Shown here in pieces: positions 1 through 9,046 of a stretch of 55,878 nt of DNA (position 1 is the stretch's first letter; each line of letters opens with the position of its first letter). The DNA lies in contig NZ_WITC01000101.1 in the NCBI RefSeq assembly GCF_009601505.1, positions 1-55,878 of the forward strand, given 5' to 3'. The position numbers and the translations under genes were made by a program. Under the pieces are notes generated by a model, which saw nothing but the letters and a program-made list of their open reading frames with translations, was not told the origin of the DNA and ran no database searches. The DNA comes from Sinorhizobium terangae. Its GTDB lineage: Bacteria > Pseudomonadota > Alphaproteobacteria > Rhizobiales > Rhizobiaceae.

Positions 1-180
1 CCCCTCTGCCCTGCCGGGCATCTCCCCCACAAGGGGGGAGATTGGCAAGTGGCGATGCCGCTTTCCACCAATGGTTCGCCTGTTGGCTCTGGATATCGTG
101 TGCTCGCAGTTATAGGGGCAGGCGATTGCTCCAGCCGATCTCCCCCCTTGTGGGGGAGATGCCCGGCAGGGCAGAGGGGG
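1..180. repeat. Large inverted-repeat intergenic element (RIME-like)
   Basis: Two near-identical arms of about 46 bp face each other at 1-46 and 135-180, separated by about 88 bp. The arms share the core CATCTCCCCCACAAGG and its complement. The same kind of arm pair occurs at 40041-40200, so this is a dispersed family. It resembles the Rhizobium-specific intergenic mosaic elements (RIME), from memory. The left arm begins at the window edge and may extend beyond it. No gene is seen in 1-225. Confidence 0.75.
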
Positions 181-225
181 TGTCGCTGAGCAGTCCGGAT
201 ATGTCGCTGCTCAGGCCTGCCGCCT

Positions 226-690
226 TCAGACGAGCGGCAGCGGACCGTCGTTCTTGATCTCTTCCATGACCGCGTAGGTGCGGGTTTCCTTGACGCCTGG
301 CAGCGTCCAGAGCACCTGCCCGAGGAAGTTGCGGTAGGCGGTCATGTCCTCGAAGCGGGTCTTGACCAGATAGTCGAAGCCGCCGGCGACCATGTGGCAC
401 TCCAGCACGGCGGGTGCCTGCTTGATGGCGATCGCAAACTGGTCGAAGACTTCCGGCGTCGTCTTGTCCAGCATGACCTCGATGAAGACGAGCAGGCCGA
501 AGCCGAGCTTGTGCGGGTCGAGCCGTGCGCCGAAACCCGAGACGTAGCCTTCCTTCAGCAGGCGCCGCAACCTTTCGCTGGTTGCTGTCGGCGACAGGCC
601 GATGCGGTCTGCGAGTTCGAGATTGGTGATCCGCCCATCCGCCTGCAGAATGTTCAGGATTCTGCGATCCGTCTTGTCGATCTGATGCAT
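226..690 (-). CDS. Lrp/AsnC family transcriptional regulator
   Basis: A 154-residue protein of typical Lrp/AsnC length. An N-terminal helix-turn-helix lies at about residues 20-48 (TNLELADRIGLSPTATSERL) and a C-terminal RAM (effector-binding, oligomerisation) domain at about 65-140. Such proteins bind DNA as dimers or octamers and usually sense amino acids. The gene lies 26 bp downstream of an M20 amidohydrolase on the same strand, so the two may be co-transcribed and the regulator may respond to an amino acid released by that enzyme; this is inference. The start is the first ATG and gives the canonical DxxDRRIL N-terminus. Ligand unknown. Confidence 0.9.
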   Translation of the reverse strand: MHQIDKTDRRILNILQADGRITNLELADRIGLSPTATSERLRRLLKEGYVSGFGARLDPHKLGFGLLVFIEVMLDKTTPEVFDQFAIAIKQAPAVLECHMVAGGFDYLVKTRFEDMTAYRNFLGQVLWTLPGVKETRTYAVMEEIKNDGPLPLV

Positions 691-716
691 TGCCGCCGCC
701 TCCCCGCTTTTGTCTC

Positions 717-1880
717 TCAGGCGGCCAGTCGCGTTTCAGCGAGCTTCACCCAATAGGAAATCCCATGGGGGATTGCCTCGTCGTTGAAGTCGTAGGCCGG
801 ATGGTGAAGGCCGGCCGTGTCGCCGTTGCCCATGAAGATGAAGGCGCCGGGGCGGGCGAGCAGCATGTAGGAGAAATCCTCGCCGCCCATCATCGGGTCG
901 AGTGAAGCATTGACCTGGGCGGCGCCGGCAACCGTCGCGGCTGCCGCAAGCGCGTGGCCGGTCTCATCGGCGTGGTTGACGGTCACCGGATAGTTGCGGC
1001 CATACCAGACGTTGACCGTCGCACCATAGGCGCCGGCGATGCTTTCGGCGATCTGGCGGATGCGGGCCTCGCCGGTGTCGCGCACCTCCGGCATCAGGGT
1101 GCGGACGGTTCCGGCGAGCACCGCCTGTTCGGGAATGACGTTGTGGGCGAAGCCGGCGTTGAACTTCGTGACCGAGACGACGACGGATCCGAGAGGATCG
1201 ACCGTGCGCGAGGCGATCGTCTGGAGTGCGTTGACGATCTGCGCGCCGATCACGATCGGGTCGATCGTCTTGTGCGGCTGCGCGGCATGTCCGCCACGGC
1301 CGTTGATGGTGATGGTGAACTCGTCGGTGGACGCCATGATCGGGCCGACGCGGCTGCCGAAATGGCCGACCGGCATGCCCGGCATGTTGTGCATGCCGTA
1401 GACCTCCTCGATCGCGAAACGCTCCATCATGCCGTCCTTGACCATCTCGTTGCCGCCGCCGCCGCCTTCTTCCGCCGGCTGGAAGATGACCGCCACGGAG
1501 CCCGCGAAATTGCGCGTCTCGGCGAGATATTTCGCCGCGCCGAGCAGCATCGCTGTATGGCCGTCATGACCACAGGCGTGCATCTTGCCGGCGGTCGTCG
1601 ACGCCCAGGGCTTGCCGCTCGTCTCGGTAATCGGCAGGGCGTCCATGTCGGCTCTCAGCCCGATCGTGCGGCCGGCGCCAAGATTGCCGCGGATGATGCC
1701 GACGACACCGGTTCGGCCGAGGCCGGTCACGATTTCGTCAACGCCGAATTCCTTCAGTTTCCTTTCCACAAAGGCTGCCGTATTTTCCACCGCGAACAGA
1801 AGTTCGGGGTTCCTGTGCAGGTGGCGCCGCCATTCGGTGACTTCGTTCTGGAGTTCGGCGGCGCGGTTGAGAATCGGCAT
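717..1880 (-). CDS. M20 family amidohydrolase (hippurate / N-acyl amino acid hydrolase type)
   Basis: A 387-residue M20D peptidase-like amidohydrolase, usual family length. Expected metal-site signatures are present: RADMDALP at residues 76-83, HACGHDGHTA at 101-110 (Cys103 and His105 as likely ligands), and the EEGGGG glutamate pair at 137-138. A dimerisation insert (GRGGHAAQP) and a C-terminal GGEDFSYM segment complete the fold. Family members cleave N-acyl or N-aroyl amino acids such as hippurate or indole-3-acetyl conjugates; the true substrate cannot be read from sequence. It is the upstream partner of the Lrp-type gene and is divergent from the carboxypeptidase at 2018. Confidence 0.9.
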   Translation of the reverse strand: MPILNRAAELQNEVTEWRRHLHRNPELLFAVENTAAFVERKLKEFGVDEIVTGLGRTGVVGIIRGNLGAGRTIGLRADMDALPITETSGKPWASTTAGKMHACGHDGHTAMLLGAAKYLAETRNFAGSVAVIFQPAEEGGGGGNEMVKDGMMERFAIEEVYGMHNMPGMPVGHFGSRVGPIMASTDEFTITINGRGGHAAQPHKTIDPIVIGAQIVNALQTIASRTVDPLGSVVVSVTKFNAGFAHNVIPEQAVLAGTVRTLMPEVRDTGEARIRQIAESIAGAYGATVNVWYGRNYPVTVNHADETGHALAAAATVAGAAQVNASLDPMMGGEDFSYMLLARPGAFIFMGNGDTAGLHHPAYDFNDEAIPHGISYWVKLAETRLAA

Positions 1881-2017
1881 AGGGTCGTCCTGTCGGTTCG
1901 GGCACTAAGGCGCAGTGGATTGGCGCGGCAGCCATGGATTGGGCTTTGCCATCTCCTCGCCATATAGGCTAAATACCGGGACGAGGCGAGGCAACTGCGG
2001 AATTTCGAGGTCGGATT

Positions 2018-3145
2018 GTGGTGACAGGTGGATTCTTGGGACATGGCCGGGCGAGGGCGATGGGCGTTCTCGCGGGGGCCTGTACGGCATTTCTGGCGGC
2101 GGTGCTTCCCGCATCTGCCAATCCGCGGCTGGTCGTCGACATCAATTCACTTAAGGTCTACGAGCATCAGGACATCTTCAAGAGATGGTACCCGGCGTCG
2201 CTGACCAAGCTGATGACGGCCTACACGACGTTTCGGGCGATCAAGACGGGACAGTTGACGCTGGAAAGCCCGGTCGTGATGACGAAGAACGCTGCATCCG
2301 AGCCGCCGAGCAAGATGTTCTACAAGCCCGGCCAGGCGATGACGCTCGACAGCGCGCTGAAGATGATGCTGGTGAAATCGGCAAATGACATCGCCGTTGC
2401 CATCGCGGAAACGGTCGGCGGATCGGAAGCAGCTTTCATCGAGCGGATGAATGCCGAGGCACGCCGTATCGGCATGACCTCGTCGCATTTCATCAATGCC
2501 AACGGACTGCCCGGTGAGGGGCAGTACACGACGGCGCGCGACCTCGCCGTACTCGCCATCACATTGAAGCGCGAGTTCCCCGAATATGCTTCCTATTTCG
2601 CGCTGGAGGGTTTCACCACCGGCAAGAAGGATTATACCAACTACAACATGCTCATCGGCCGCTTCGATGGCGCGGACGGCATGAAGACCGGCTTTATCTG
2701 CGCCTCTGGCTTCAACCAGGTCTCGTCAGCGACGCGCGGTGGACGCAGCGTCCTTTCGGTGGTCCTCGGGGAAGACAGTCTCGGTGCCCGGGCCGACGAG
2801 TCCGCACGTCTGTTGCAGATGGCGCTGACGACCAGCGATGCCGGCAAGCAATCGCTGACGCAGATCGCCCCCTATGGCGAGGATCGCGATTTGGTTGCCG
2901 ACATCAGCAAGGAGATCTGCTCCAAGGCCGCGGCGAAGGTGCGCAGCGAGGGCCGCGACGAAGCCGGCCGCCAGAAGCTGCTTTCTCCCTATATCCACGA
3001 ACTCAATCGCCCGCTGAAGCTTGCTTTTGCCGGGCTTATCCCCGGCAGCGACAAGACTGCCAAGGCCGGCAGCGATGTCGCGGGGCAGGGTGATGTCGCC
3101 GCGATCGCCAACGTGCCGATCCCGGTTCCTCGCCCGACTTTCTAA
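2018..3145 (+). CDS. D-alanyl-D-alanine carboxypeptidase (PBP5/6-like, S11 family)
   Basis: Penicillin-binding protein of 375 residues with the three active-site motifs in order: SLTK at residues 61-64 (nucleophile Ser61), SAN at 121-123 and KTG at 223-225. A signal peptide ends near the ASA-N junction (about residue 34), so the enzyme is periplasmic. It trims the terminal D-Ala of peptidoglycan stem peptides. The chosen start is GTG at 2018, with GAGG about 7 bases upstream; an ATG at 2060 would still keep a shortened signal. The C-terminal third is not a clear PBP5 anchor domain. Likely alone in its operon, divergent from the amidohydrolase. Confidence 0.88.
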   Translation: MVTGGFLGHGRARAMGVLAGACTAFLAAVLPASANPRLVVDINSLKVYEHQDIFKRWYPASLTKLMTAYTTFRAIKTGQLTLESPVVMTKNAASEPPSKMFYKPGQAMTLDSALKMMLVKSANDIAVAIAETVGGSEAAFIERMNAEARRIGMTSSHFINANGLPGEGQYTTARDLAVLAITLKREFPEYASYFALEGFTTGKKDYTNYNMLIGRFDGADGMKTGFICASGFNQVSSATRGGRSVLSVVLGEDSLGARADESARLLQMALTTSDAGKQSLTQIAPYGEDRDLVADISKEICSKAAAKVRSEGRDEAGRQKLLSPYIHELNRPLKLAFAGLIPGSDKTAKAGSDVAGQGDVAAIANVPIPVPRPTF

Positions 3146-3239
3146 TTCGGATGCGCGGCCTGCGGCTGCATCCCGCGTCTCAAATTTGATTTCGGGACGA
3201 ATCGACCCGAAGTCAGCGTGATCTAAGACGGAGTCCGCC

Positions 3240-4388
3240 ATGAACGGTCCATTGCCGGTGGTGCCGGTATCAATCCTCACCGGCTTTCTCGGTGCGGGCA
3301 AGACGACGCTTCTCAATCGCTTGCTCAAGGATCCCGACCTCGCCGACACCGCGGTCATCATCAACGAGTTCGGCGATGTCTCGATCGACCACCTGCTGGT
3401 CGAGGCGTCGAGCGATGGCGTGATCGAGCTTTCCGACGGGTGCCTCTGCTGCACGGTGCGCGGCGAGCTTGTCGATACGCTCGCTGACCTCATGGACCGG
3501 ATGCAGACCGGCCGCATCAAGCCGCTGAGGCGCGTCGTCATCGAAACGACCGGGCTTGCCGATCCGGCGCCGGTGCTGCAATCCGTGCTCGGCAATCCGG
3601 TCATCGCGCAGAACTTCCGGCTGGACGGTGTCGTCACGGTCGTGGACGCGGTCAACGGGCTGCAGACGATTGCGAACCATGTGGAAGCCTTGAAGCAGGT
3701 CGCGGTCGCCGACCGTCTCGTCATCAGCAAGACCAAGCTCGCCAATGAGGCGGAGCGCGATGCCCTCTTCGAGCGGCTCAAGGACCTTAATCCACGTGCG
3801 CCGTTGATCGACGGCGACACGGACGAGGCCGGCCGTGCGGATCTGTTCGCCTGCGGTCTCTATGACGCGTCGACCAAGGTCGCCGATGTCGGCCGTTGGC
3901 TTCAGGACGAGGCGCACGCCGATCATGATCACCATGATCACGACCATGGGCATGACCATGACCATCATCATGGGCATCACGATCACCACCATCACGACGT
4001 TACGCGCCACGGCTCGGACATCCGGTCCTTCAGCATCGTGCACGACCGTCCGATCGAGCCTATGGCGCTGGAGATGTTCATCGATCTGCTGCGCTCGGCC
4101 CATGGCGACAAGCTGCTGCGGATGAAGGCGGTCGTTTCCGTGGCGGACAACCCTGAACGGCCGCTCGTTCTGCACGGCGTGCAGACGGTTTTTCACGCGC
4201 CGGAGCGGCTGGCCGCCTGGCCCGATCCTGCCGACCAGCGCACGCGCATGGTACTGATCACCAAAGGCCTCGAAGAAGCCTTCGTGCGCGACCTCTTCGA
4301 TGCCTTCACCGGCAAGCCGCGGATCGATCGACCCGACGCACAGGCGCTCTCCGACAACCCGCTCGCGGTTCCCGGAGTGAAATTCTAG
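3240..4388 (+). CDS. CobW/P47K-family GTPase (COG0523) with a His-rich loop
   Basis: A 382-residue G3E GTPase. The P-loop GFLGAGKTT is at residues 15-23, the GCLCC metal-binding motif at 67-71, and a CobW C-terminal domain follows. Between the two domains, at about residues 224-255, is a stretch made largely of His and Asp, typical of metal chaperones of this family (zinc or cobalt). It lies 94 bp after the carboxypeptidase gene and is not next to cobalamin genes, so a metallochaperone role is more likely than a direct part in cobalamin synthesis; that is inference. I saw no clear Zur-type operator upstream. Confidence 0.88.
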   Translation: MNGPLPVVPVSILTGFLGAGKTTLLNRLLKDPDLADTAVIINEFGDVSIDHLLVEASSDGVIELSDGCLCCTVRGELVDTLADLMDRMQTGRIKPLRRVVIETTGLADPAPVLQSVLGNPVIAQNFRLDGVVTVVDAVNGLQTIANHVEALKQVAVADRLVISKTKLANEAERDALFERLKDLNPRAPLIDGDTDEAGRADLFACGLYDASTKVADVGRWLQDEAHADHDHHDHDHGHDHDHHHGHHDHHHHDVTRHGSDIRSFSIVHDRPIEPMALEMFIDLLRSAHGDKLLRMKAVVSVADNPERPLVLHGVQTVFHAPERLAAWPDPADQRTRMVLITKGLEEAFVRDLFDAFTGKPRIDRPDAQALSDNPLAVPGVKF

Positions 4389-4424
4389 GCCCGGACCGAA
4401 ACTCTTGGATGGCTCCGGGTTGAT

Positions 4425-4937
4425 TCACAGCCAGCGGCGGACGCGGCTCCTGTAGCCGCGATAGGCGTCACCGAACTTGCGTTCGAGATAGGCTTCCTCT
4501 CGGGCCACCACCAGGTAGCGGATGACGAAGTAAAACGGCACCAGCAGAATGAGGAGCCACAGGCTGTCGAAGCCTACGGCGAGGCCGATCAGGCCGAGAA
4601 ACATACCGATGTAGATCGGGTTCCGGCTGAAGCGGTACGGGCCCTCTTCGACGATCGTCGTCGTCGGCTGTGTGGTCGGAACATGCGTTCCCGCCCGGCG
4701 GAATGTCGTCGCCGCCCAGATCAACAGTGCCAGGCCCGTCAGGAACACGATTGCGCCCAACCAACCGGCCGGCACTGCCGCCGGCAGGAATGGCAGCGGG
4801 TGGACCACGTCAATCACGCGCCCCGCCACGACCATCAAGGCCCAGACGATCGGCGGCCGCACCGCCGCGCCGGAACTGTCGTTAAGATTGCCGCCCGCAT
4901 CGTTCATTGTTGAGCCCGCATTGTTCTCGCGGATCAT
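4425..4937 (-). CDS. Isoprenylcysteine carboxyl methyltransferase (ICMT/PEMT-like) membrane protein
   Basis: A 170-residue integral membrane protein with about four hydrophobic segments. The C-terminal half carries the ICMT/PEMT signature GPYRFSRNPIYIGM (about residues 99-112) and an EEAYLERKFG segment near the end, which in this family forms the S-adenosylmethionine-binding region. Bacteria lack prenylated proteins, so the substrate is unknown; lipid or small-molecule methylation is possible. Start uncertain: ATG at 4937 or 4907, neither with a strong ribosome site. It converges with the CobW gene, with 36 bp between stops. Confidence 0.8.
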   Translation of the reverse strand: MIRENNAGSTMNDAGGNLNDSSGAAVRPPIVWALMVVAGRVIDVVHPLPFLPAAVPAGWLGAIVFLTGLALLIWAATTFRRAGTHVPTTQPTTTIVEEGPYRFSRNPIYIGMFLGLIGLAVGFDSLWLLILLVPFYFVIRYLVVAREEAYLERKFGDAYRGYRSRVRRWL

Positions 4938-5005
4938 AGCAAGAATTCCGGCCGCCTTGGAGCGCTGCGGTGTGGGACGCCGAGAGGGCTGAGACCCAGC
5001 GAATT

Positions 5006-5168
5006 GCCCCTCTCCTCGGGTTTAACCCGAGGACAACGGCGCCGCGCGTCCAATCGGGCGCGCAAAGGTCGCTGTAGCACTTTGATTTGCTGCATGTTTT
5101 TATCCTTAAATCGATTCCGATTTAAGGGATCATGCAGTAGCCCTCTCCCCGCAAGCGGGGCGAGAGAC
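5006..5168. repeat. Composite palindromic element containing copy 1 of the two-hairpin repeat
   Basis: Three parts are visible. A perfect hairpin (CCTCGGG/CCCGAGG) lies at 5014-5032. From 5036 to 5140 is copy 1 of the two-hairpin repeat, with the core GCCGCGCGTC, GTCGCTGTAGCAC, TTGCTGCATG and a second hairpin around CTTAAATCG/CGATTTAAG, ending in CATGCAGTAG. A hairpin around CCCCGCAAGCGGGG follows at about 5147-5160. The element fills the gap between the tusA-like stop and the methyltransferase start, both on the minus strand. No gene is supported here; open frames across it are repeat-derived. Confidence 0.75.
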
Positions 5169-5189
5169 TTCAGAGGTCGCCGCTTGTCG

Positions 5190-5426
5190 TCAAGCCTTCT
5201 TGCGGATGAGGAAACGATGGCCGCCCTTGGTTGGTGCCGCTTCCTCGAGCCGGTGTCCATCCTCGTTGCAGAAATGCGGAATGTCGATCACCGCGAGTGG
5301 ATCGGTCGTCTCGATTTCGAGCAGGGTGCCCGGAGCGAGCGTCTGCATGCGCTTGCGCGTCTTCAAAACGGGAAGGGGGCATTTCAGCCCCCTCAGATCA
5401 TAGACGGTCCTGGGTTCGTCCGGCAT
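5190..5426 (-). CDS. TusA/SirA-like sulfurtransferase family protein
   Basis: A 78-residue TusA-fold protein. The hallmark CPLP (Cys16-Pro-Leu-Pro19) follows DLRGLK, and the rest has the short beta-alpha-beta pattern of the family ending in FLIRKK. TusA proteins carry persulfide sulfur for tRNA thiolation or other sulfur transfer; the partner here is unknown. The ATG at 5426 overlaps the L,D-transpeptidase stop as TGATG, so it is translationally coupled to a cell-wall gene. That partner is unusual for tusA, and the role may differ from E. coli TusA. Confidence 0.85.
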   Translation of the reverse strand: MPDEPRTVYDLRGLKCPLPVLKTRKRMQTLAPGTLLEIETTDPLAVIDIPHFCNEDGHRLEEAAPTKGGHRFLIRKKA

Positions 5427-6862
5427 CAATTGCCCCAGATCTTCCAGAACGGGCGCTTCTTCGGTTGCTCGGCGGCGGGTTTTTCGGCGGCTGCCTGCGA
5501 GTTATCCGCCGGAGCCGCGGCCACCTGTGCGTTGTTTCCGGCCGGCGCGGGTGCCTGCTTCTGGTCGCCTGCCGGCTGCTGGTTTGCCGCGGGCTGCGGT
5601 GCAGCCGACTGAGCGGTGGCCGGCTGCTCGGGTGCCTGGACCGCCGGCGCGGGGGCCGCCACCTCCGGCTCGCTTGCAGAGAACAGGTTCCAGAAGGATT
5701 TCCTGGCGGGCGCCGGGTGGATGGCGGCCTGCAGAACAGGGCGCTCGATCGGGCTTGCCTGTGGTACCGGAACACTTGCCCCGCCGCGGGTCGCTTTCTC
5801 CAGCGCCTCCTTCTGGATCAGCGCCGCCTGCTTGGCTTCCTCGGCCGCCTTCTGGTCGGCGAGCTTCTTTTCGAGGTCGCTCACCTTCATCAGCTTGCCG
5901 GCGTCAAGCGAAGTGCCGGTTGGGGCATAGGCGAGCTCGCGGCCTTTGCGCTGGTCGGCGACGATCGCCTTGCGCTCCGCTTCGGTCGGCTCATACCAGA
6001 CCATGCCTTCGTACTTCTTCAGTGCCTTGTCGTAGTCGCGCTGGTAATCCTTCTCGAAGCTGGCCATCGCCACCTGCAAGGCCGGCGGCGTCGACATGGC
6101 GGGGCATTGGCCCATCGGATTGAACGCGCCGTCGCTCTGCTGGTTGAAGACGTACTTCCTCTCGCAGACATTCACTTCCGGCGGGCGTTTGGTCACCTCG
6201 AACTGGTCGTAGCCCGTCTTCAGCATCTTCCAGAACTCGATGTTCGGGTTGTCGCGATGGCGGGCCATGTTCTCCGCGGTCATGCGGAAGGGAAAGGCTT
6301 GGAGCTGGACGCTTTGCTGGCCGCCCTTGAAGGCGTCACGCGCAAGCGCGAAGATCTCGATGATCTGCTCGTCGGTCATCGAGTAGCAGCCCGACGAAGA
6401 GCAGGCGCCATGGATCATCAGATGCGTGCCGGAACGGCCGTTCGCCTTATCGTAGGTGTTCGGGAACCCGGTGTTGATCGCGAGATAGTAATTGGAATTG
6501 GGGTTCATCTGGTGCGGGAACAGCGGATAGAACCCTTCCGGCGCCTGCCGGTCGCCTTCCTTCACCTTAGGGCCGAGTTTTCCGGACCACGCGCAGATCT
6601 TGTAACTCTTCAGGAGCTGGAAGCGGTTCGCGGTGTTGGCCTTCCAGACTTCGAGCGTGCCTTCTTCCTTGAAGATCCTGAGAGCGATCGGGGACGTCTT
6701 CTGCATCCCGAGTTCGCTCATCTTGGCGGTTATCTTGCCGGAGAGTTCATAGTTGGTCTTGCTCTTGACCGAGGAGAGATTGACCGAATCCAGCGTCTCG
6801 TTGGTGCAGCCGGCGAGCGCGGCTGCGATAGCGGCGGTGGCGACAAGGTTCCTGAAACGCAT
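5426..6862 (-). CDS. L,D-transpeptidase (YkuD domain) lipoprotein with Ala/Pro/Gln-rich tail
   Basis: Start taken as ATG 6862, giving 478 residues and a lipoprotein signal with lipobox LAGC (Cys19). An in-frame GTG eight codons upstream is less likely. The YkuD catalytic signature HGACSSSGCYSM lies at about residues 151-162 with the expected His, Gly and Cys159. This class makes 3-3 cross-links in peptidoglycan or links proteins to it. After about residue 330 there is a charged, possibly coiled-coil stretch, then a low-complexity tail rich in Ala, Pro and Gln that ends in a basic, aromatic segment (KKRPFWKIW). The tail probably spans the periplasm. Downstream tusA-like gene overlaps its stop. 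Confidence 0.87.
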   Translation of the reverse strand: MRFRNLVATAAIAAALAGCTNETLDSVNLSSVKSKTNYELSGKITAKMSELGMQKTSPIALRIFKEEGTLEVWKANTANRFQLLKSYKICAWSGKLGPKVKEGDRQAPEGFYPLFPHQMNPNSNYYLAINTGFPNTYDKANGRSGTHLMIHGACSSSGCYSMTDEQIIEIFALARDAFKGGQQSVQLQAFPFRMTAENMARHRDNPNIEFWKMLKTGYDQFEVTKRPPEVNVCERKYVFNQQSDGAFNPMGQCPAMSTPPALQVAMASFEKDYQRDYDKALKKYEGMVWYEPTEAERKAIVADQRKGRELAYAPTGTSLDAGKLMKVSDLEKKLADQKAAEEAKQAALIQKEALEKATRGGASVPVPQASPIERPVLQAAIHPAPARKSFWNLFSASEPEVAAPAPAVQAPEQPATAQSAAPQPAANQQPAGDQKQAPAPAGNNAQVAAAPADNSQAAAEKPAAEQPKKRPFWKIWGN

Positions 6863-7075
6863 CGGCAGAGGCCCGTTAAAAAACACAATCCGTCATTGAG
6901 CGCCGCACCCGTCGAGGGGCGGCCTCAACGAATCAGTAAGCGATTATTCTTCACGAAATCTTAACCCTGCAGGATCCCCCTGCGCACGCCGTCTTTCATG
7001 ACCGCACGAATATGGCCAAGATTTGGCCACAGTTTGATTTCCGGTTGCCGTGCCGGCGTTTTTAATCGCAATGGT

Positions 7076-8029
7076 TCAGAGATTTCGGCCGATGTTGAGG
7101 TATTTCTGCCGACGGTCTGTTCGCAATTCGTCACCGTTGCGGCCGGACAGGTCCCTGAGCGCGTCGGCGATGACGGTCCCGGTGCGGCCGATGACCGACG
7201 CCGGATCACGATGGGCGCCGCCGACCGGTTCGGGAATGATACCGTCGATGATGCCGAGCGACTTCAGGTCCTCGGCAGTGATCTTCATGTTGCTGGCGGC
7301 TTCCTTGGCGCGCGTTGAATCGCGCCACAGGATCGAAGCCGCGCCTTCCGGCGAGATGACGCTGTAGATCGCGTGTTCCAGCATATAGACGCGGTTGCCT
7401 GTTGCGATCGCGATCGCGCCGCCGGAGCCGCCTTCACCGATAACTACGGTCACGATCGGCACCTTGACGTTGAGGCACATCTCGGTCGAGCGGGCGATCG
7501 CCTCGGCCTGGCCGCGCTCCTCGGCGCCGACGCCCGGATAGGCGCCCGCCGTGTCGACCAGCGTGATCAGCGGCAGACTGAAGCGGTCGGCCATCTCCAT
7601 GACGCGGATCGCCTTGCGGTAGCCTTCCGGCCGCGGGCTGCCGAAATTATGCTTGATGCGCGACTTGGTGTCGTTGCCCTTTTCCTGACCGAGGACGGCG
7701 ACCGGCATGCCGCGAAAGCGGGCGAGACCCGCCTGGATCGCATCGTCGTTGCCAAAGTTGCGGTCGCCGGCGAGCGGCGTGAATTCGGTGAAGAGTTCGG
7801 CGGCGTAGTCGAGAAAATGCGGGCGCGACGGGTGGCGGGCGACCTGTGTCTTCTGCCACGGCGTCAGCTTGGAATAGATCTCTGCCATCGCGTCGCGTAC
7901 ACGCACCTCAAGCCGCGCGATCTCGTCGGATGTGTTCACACTCTCATCTTCGCTGGCGAGCTTCTTCAGTTCGAGAATCTTGCCTTCGAGATCAGAGATG
8001 GGTTTTTCGAAGTCGAGATAGTTGTGCAT
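7076..8029 (-). CDS. accA: Acetyl-CoA carboxylase carboxyltransferase subunit alpha
   Basis: A 317-residue AccA, close to the E. coli length. The N-terminal [14 protein letters not shown] segment is the standard start of the family, and the crotonase-like core holds [18 protein letters not shown] and the GEGGSGGA oxyanion region (about residues 190-203). With AccD it transfers the carboxyl group from carboxybiotin to acetyl-CoA, making malonyl-CoA for fatty acid synthesis. It is downstream of xerD on the same strand with 63 bp between them. The 213 bp after its stop separate it from the L,D-transpeptidase start. Confidence 0.95.
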   Translation of the reverse strand: MHNYLDFEKPISDLEGKILELKKLASEDESVNTSDEIARLEVRVRDAMAEIYSKLTPWQKTQVARHPSRPHFLDYAAELFTEFTPLAGDRNFGNDDAIQAGLARFRGMPVAVLGQEKGNDTKSRIKHNFGSPRPEGYRKAIRVMEMADRFSLPLITLVDTAGAYPGVGAEERGQAEAIARSTEMCLNVKVPIVTVVIGEGGSGGAIAIATGNRVYMLEHAIYSVISPEGAASILWRDSTRAKEAASNMKITAEDLKSLGIIDGIIPEPVGGAHRDPASVIGRTGTVIADALRDLSGRNGDELRTDRRQKYLNIGRNL

Positions 8030-8092
8030 GAGATGCGTTTCCGATCAATTTGCGACAGGGCTGTCCGGTCGAAGCCAGCCTGCCCGGCGGTC

Positions 8093-9046
8093 CTAATCCT
8101 GTTTTTTCGCCTGTTTGGCAAGGGGGTGATGGTTTTGCACGAGGTCATGCAGCCGTTCTTCAAGCACATGGGTATAGATTTGTGTCGTTGAAATGTCCGA
8201 ATGGCCGAGGAGTTCCTGCACGGCACGCAGGTCGGCGCCGTTGGCGAGCAGGTGGCTGGCGAAGGCATGGCGCAGCACGTGCGGCGAGATGGTCGCGACC
8301 CTTATGCCGCCACGCGCCGCGAGGCCTTTGAGGTCGCGTGCGAATACCTGGCGCGGCAGATAGCCGGCCTTTCCGTGGGATGGAAAGAGCCATGGGCTCT
8401 CCTCGGGCCGGTCTGCCTCCGCATTCGCCGATCGGAGCGCGTCGCCATAGGCGCGCATGGCACTGATGGCGGCCTGCGACAGCGGCACCAGCCTTTCCTT
8501 GTTGCCCTTGCCGCGAATGACGAGGAAGCGGCCGTTTTGCGAGAGCACGCTTGCTGGCAGAGAGACGAGTTCGCTGACACGCATCCCCGTCGCGTAGAGA
8601 AGCTCGATCAGCGCGTGCATGCGCAGTTTTGCCAGCGTGTCTTCACCGCCGGCGGCGGCTTCCGCTTCCGCCTGGCCGATCAGCCTGGTCACGTCATCGA
8701 TGCTGAGCGTCTTCGGCAGCGCGCGCCCCTTCTTCGGCGCGTCGAGAATTCCGGTCGGATCGTCGCCCCTGAGGCCCTCGGCGTAAAGAAACTTGTAGAA
8801 TTGCCGCAATGCGGACAGGCGGCGCGCCTGCGACGAGGACTTGAATCCCTCGCCGGCGAGATGTGAAAGGTAGCTTCTCAAGTCGTCGGCCGAGGCATCG
8901 GCCAGCCGTATGCCACGGGTCCGCAGGAAGGAGAGCGCGTCTTCCAGATCGCGCTCATAGGATTGCAGCGTATTGGTCGCAGCGCCGCGCTCGGCGCTCA
9001 TCATCTCCAGGAAGGACTCGACATAGGCGGCGGATCGGTCGGTCAT
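8093..9046 (-). CDS. xerD: Tyrosine recombinase XerD (chromosome dimer resolution)
   Basis: A 317-residue tyrosine recombinase. An N-terminal SAM-like core-binding domain (about residues 5-90) precedes the catalytic domain with Arg156 (ATGMRVSEL), His256 and Arg259 (HVLRH), His282 (LGHSD) and the nucleophile Tyr291 (QIYTHV). With XerC it resolves chromosome dimers at dif under FtsK control. Its ATG at 9046 overlaps the stop of a 49-residue membrane protein as ATGA, so expression is coupled. Because it sits beside accA and has full XerD length, a housekeeping role is more likely than a mobile-element integrase. Confidence 0.93.
   Translation of the reverse strand: MTDRSAAYVESFLEMMSAERGAATNTLQSYERDLEDALSFLRTRGIRLADASADDLRSYLSHLAGEGFKSSSQARRLSALRQFYKFLYAEGLRGDDPTGILDAPKKGRALPKTLSIDDVTRLIGQAEAEAAAGGEDTLAKLRMHALIELLYATGMRVSELVSLPASVLSQNGRFLVIRGKGNKERLVPLSQAAISAMRAYGDALRSANAEADRPEESPWLFPSHGKAGYLPRQVFARDLKGLAARGGIRVATISPHVLRHAFASHLLANGADLRAVQELLGHSDISTTQIYTHVLEERLHDLVQNHHPLAKQAKKQD

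Noticed and set aside
2726..3820. 364-codon minus-strand frame across the carboxypeptidase end and the CobW gene
   Set aside because: Spans two real genes and their gap; Ser/Arg-rich shadow.
5231..6964. 577-codon plus-strand frame opposite the L,D-transpeptidase and tusA-like genes
   Set aside because: Arg/Gly/Leu-rich, no motif, and the other strand has two coupled real genes.
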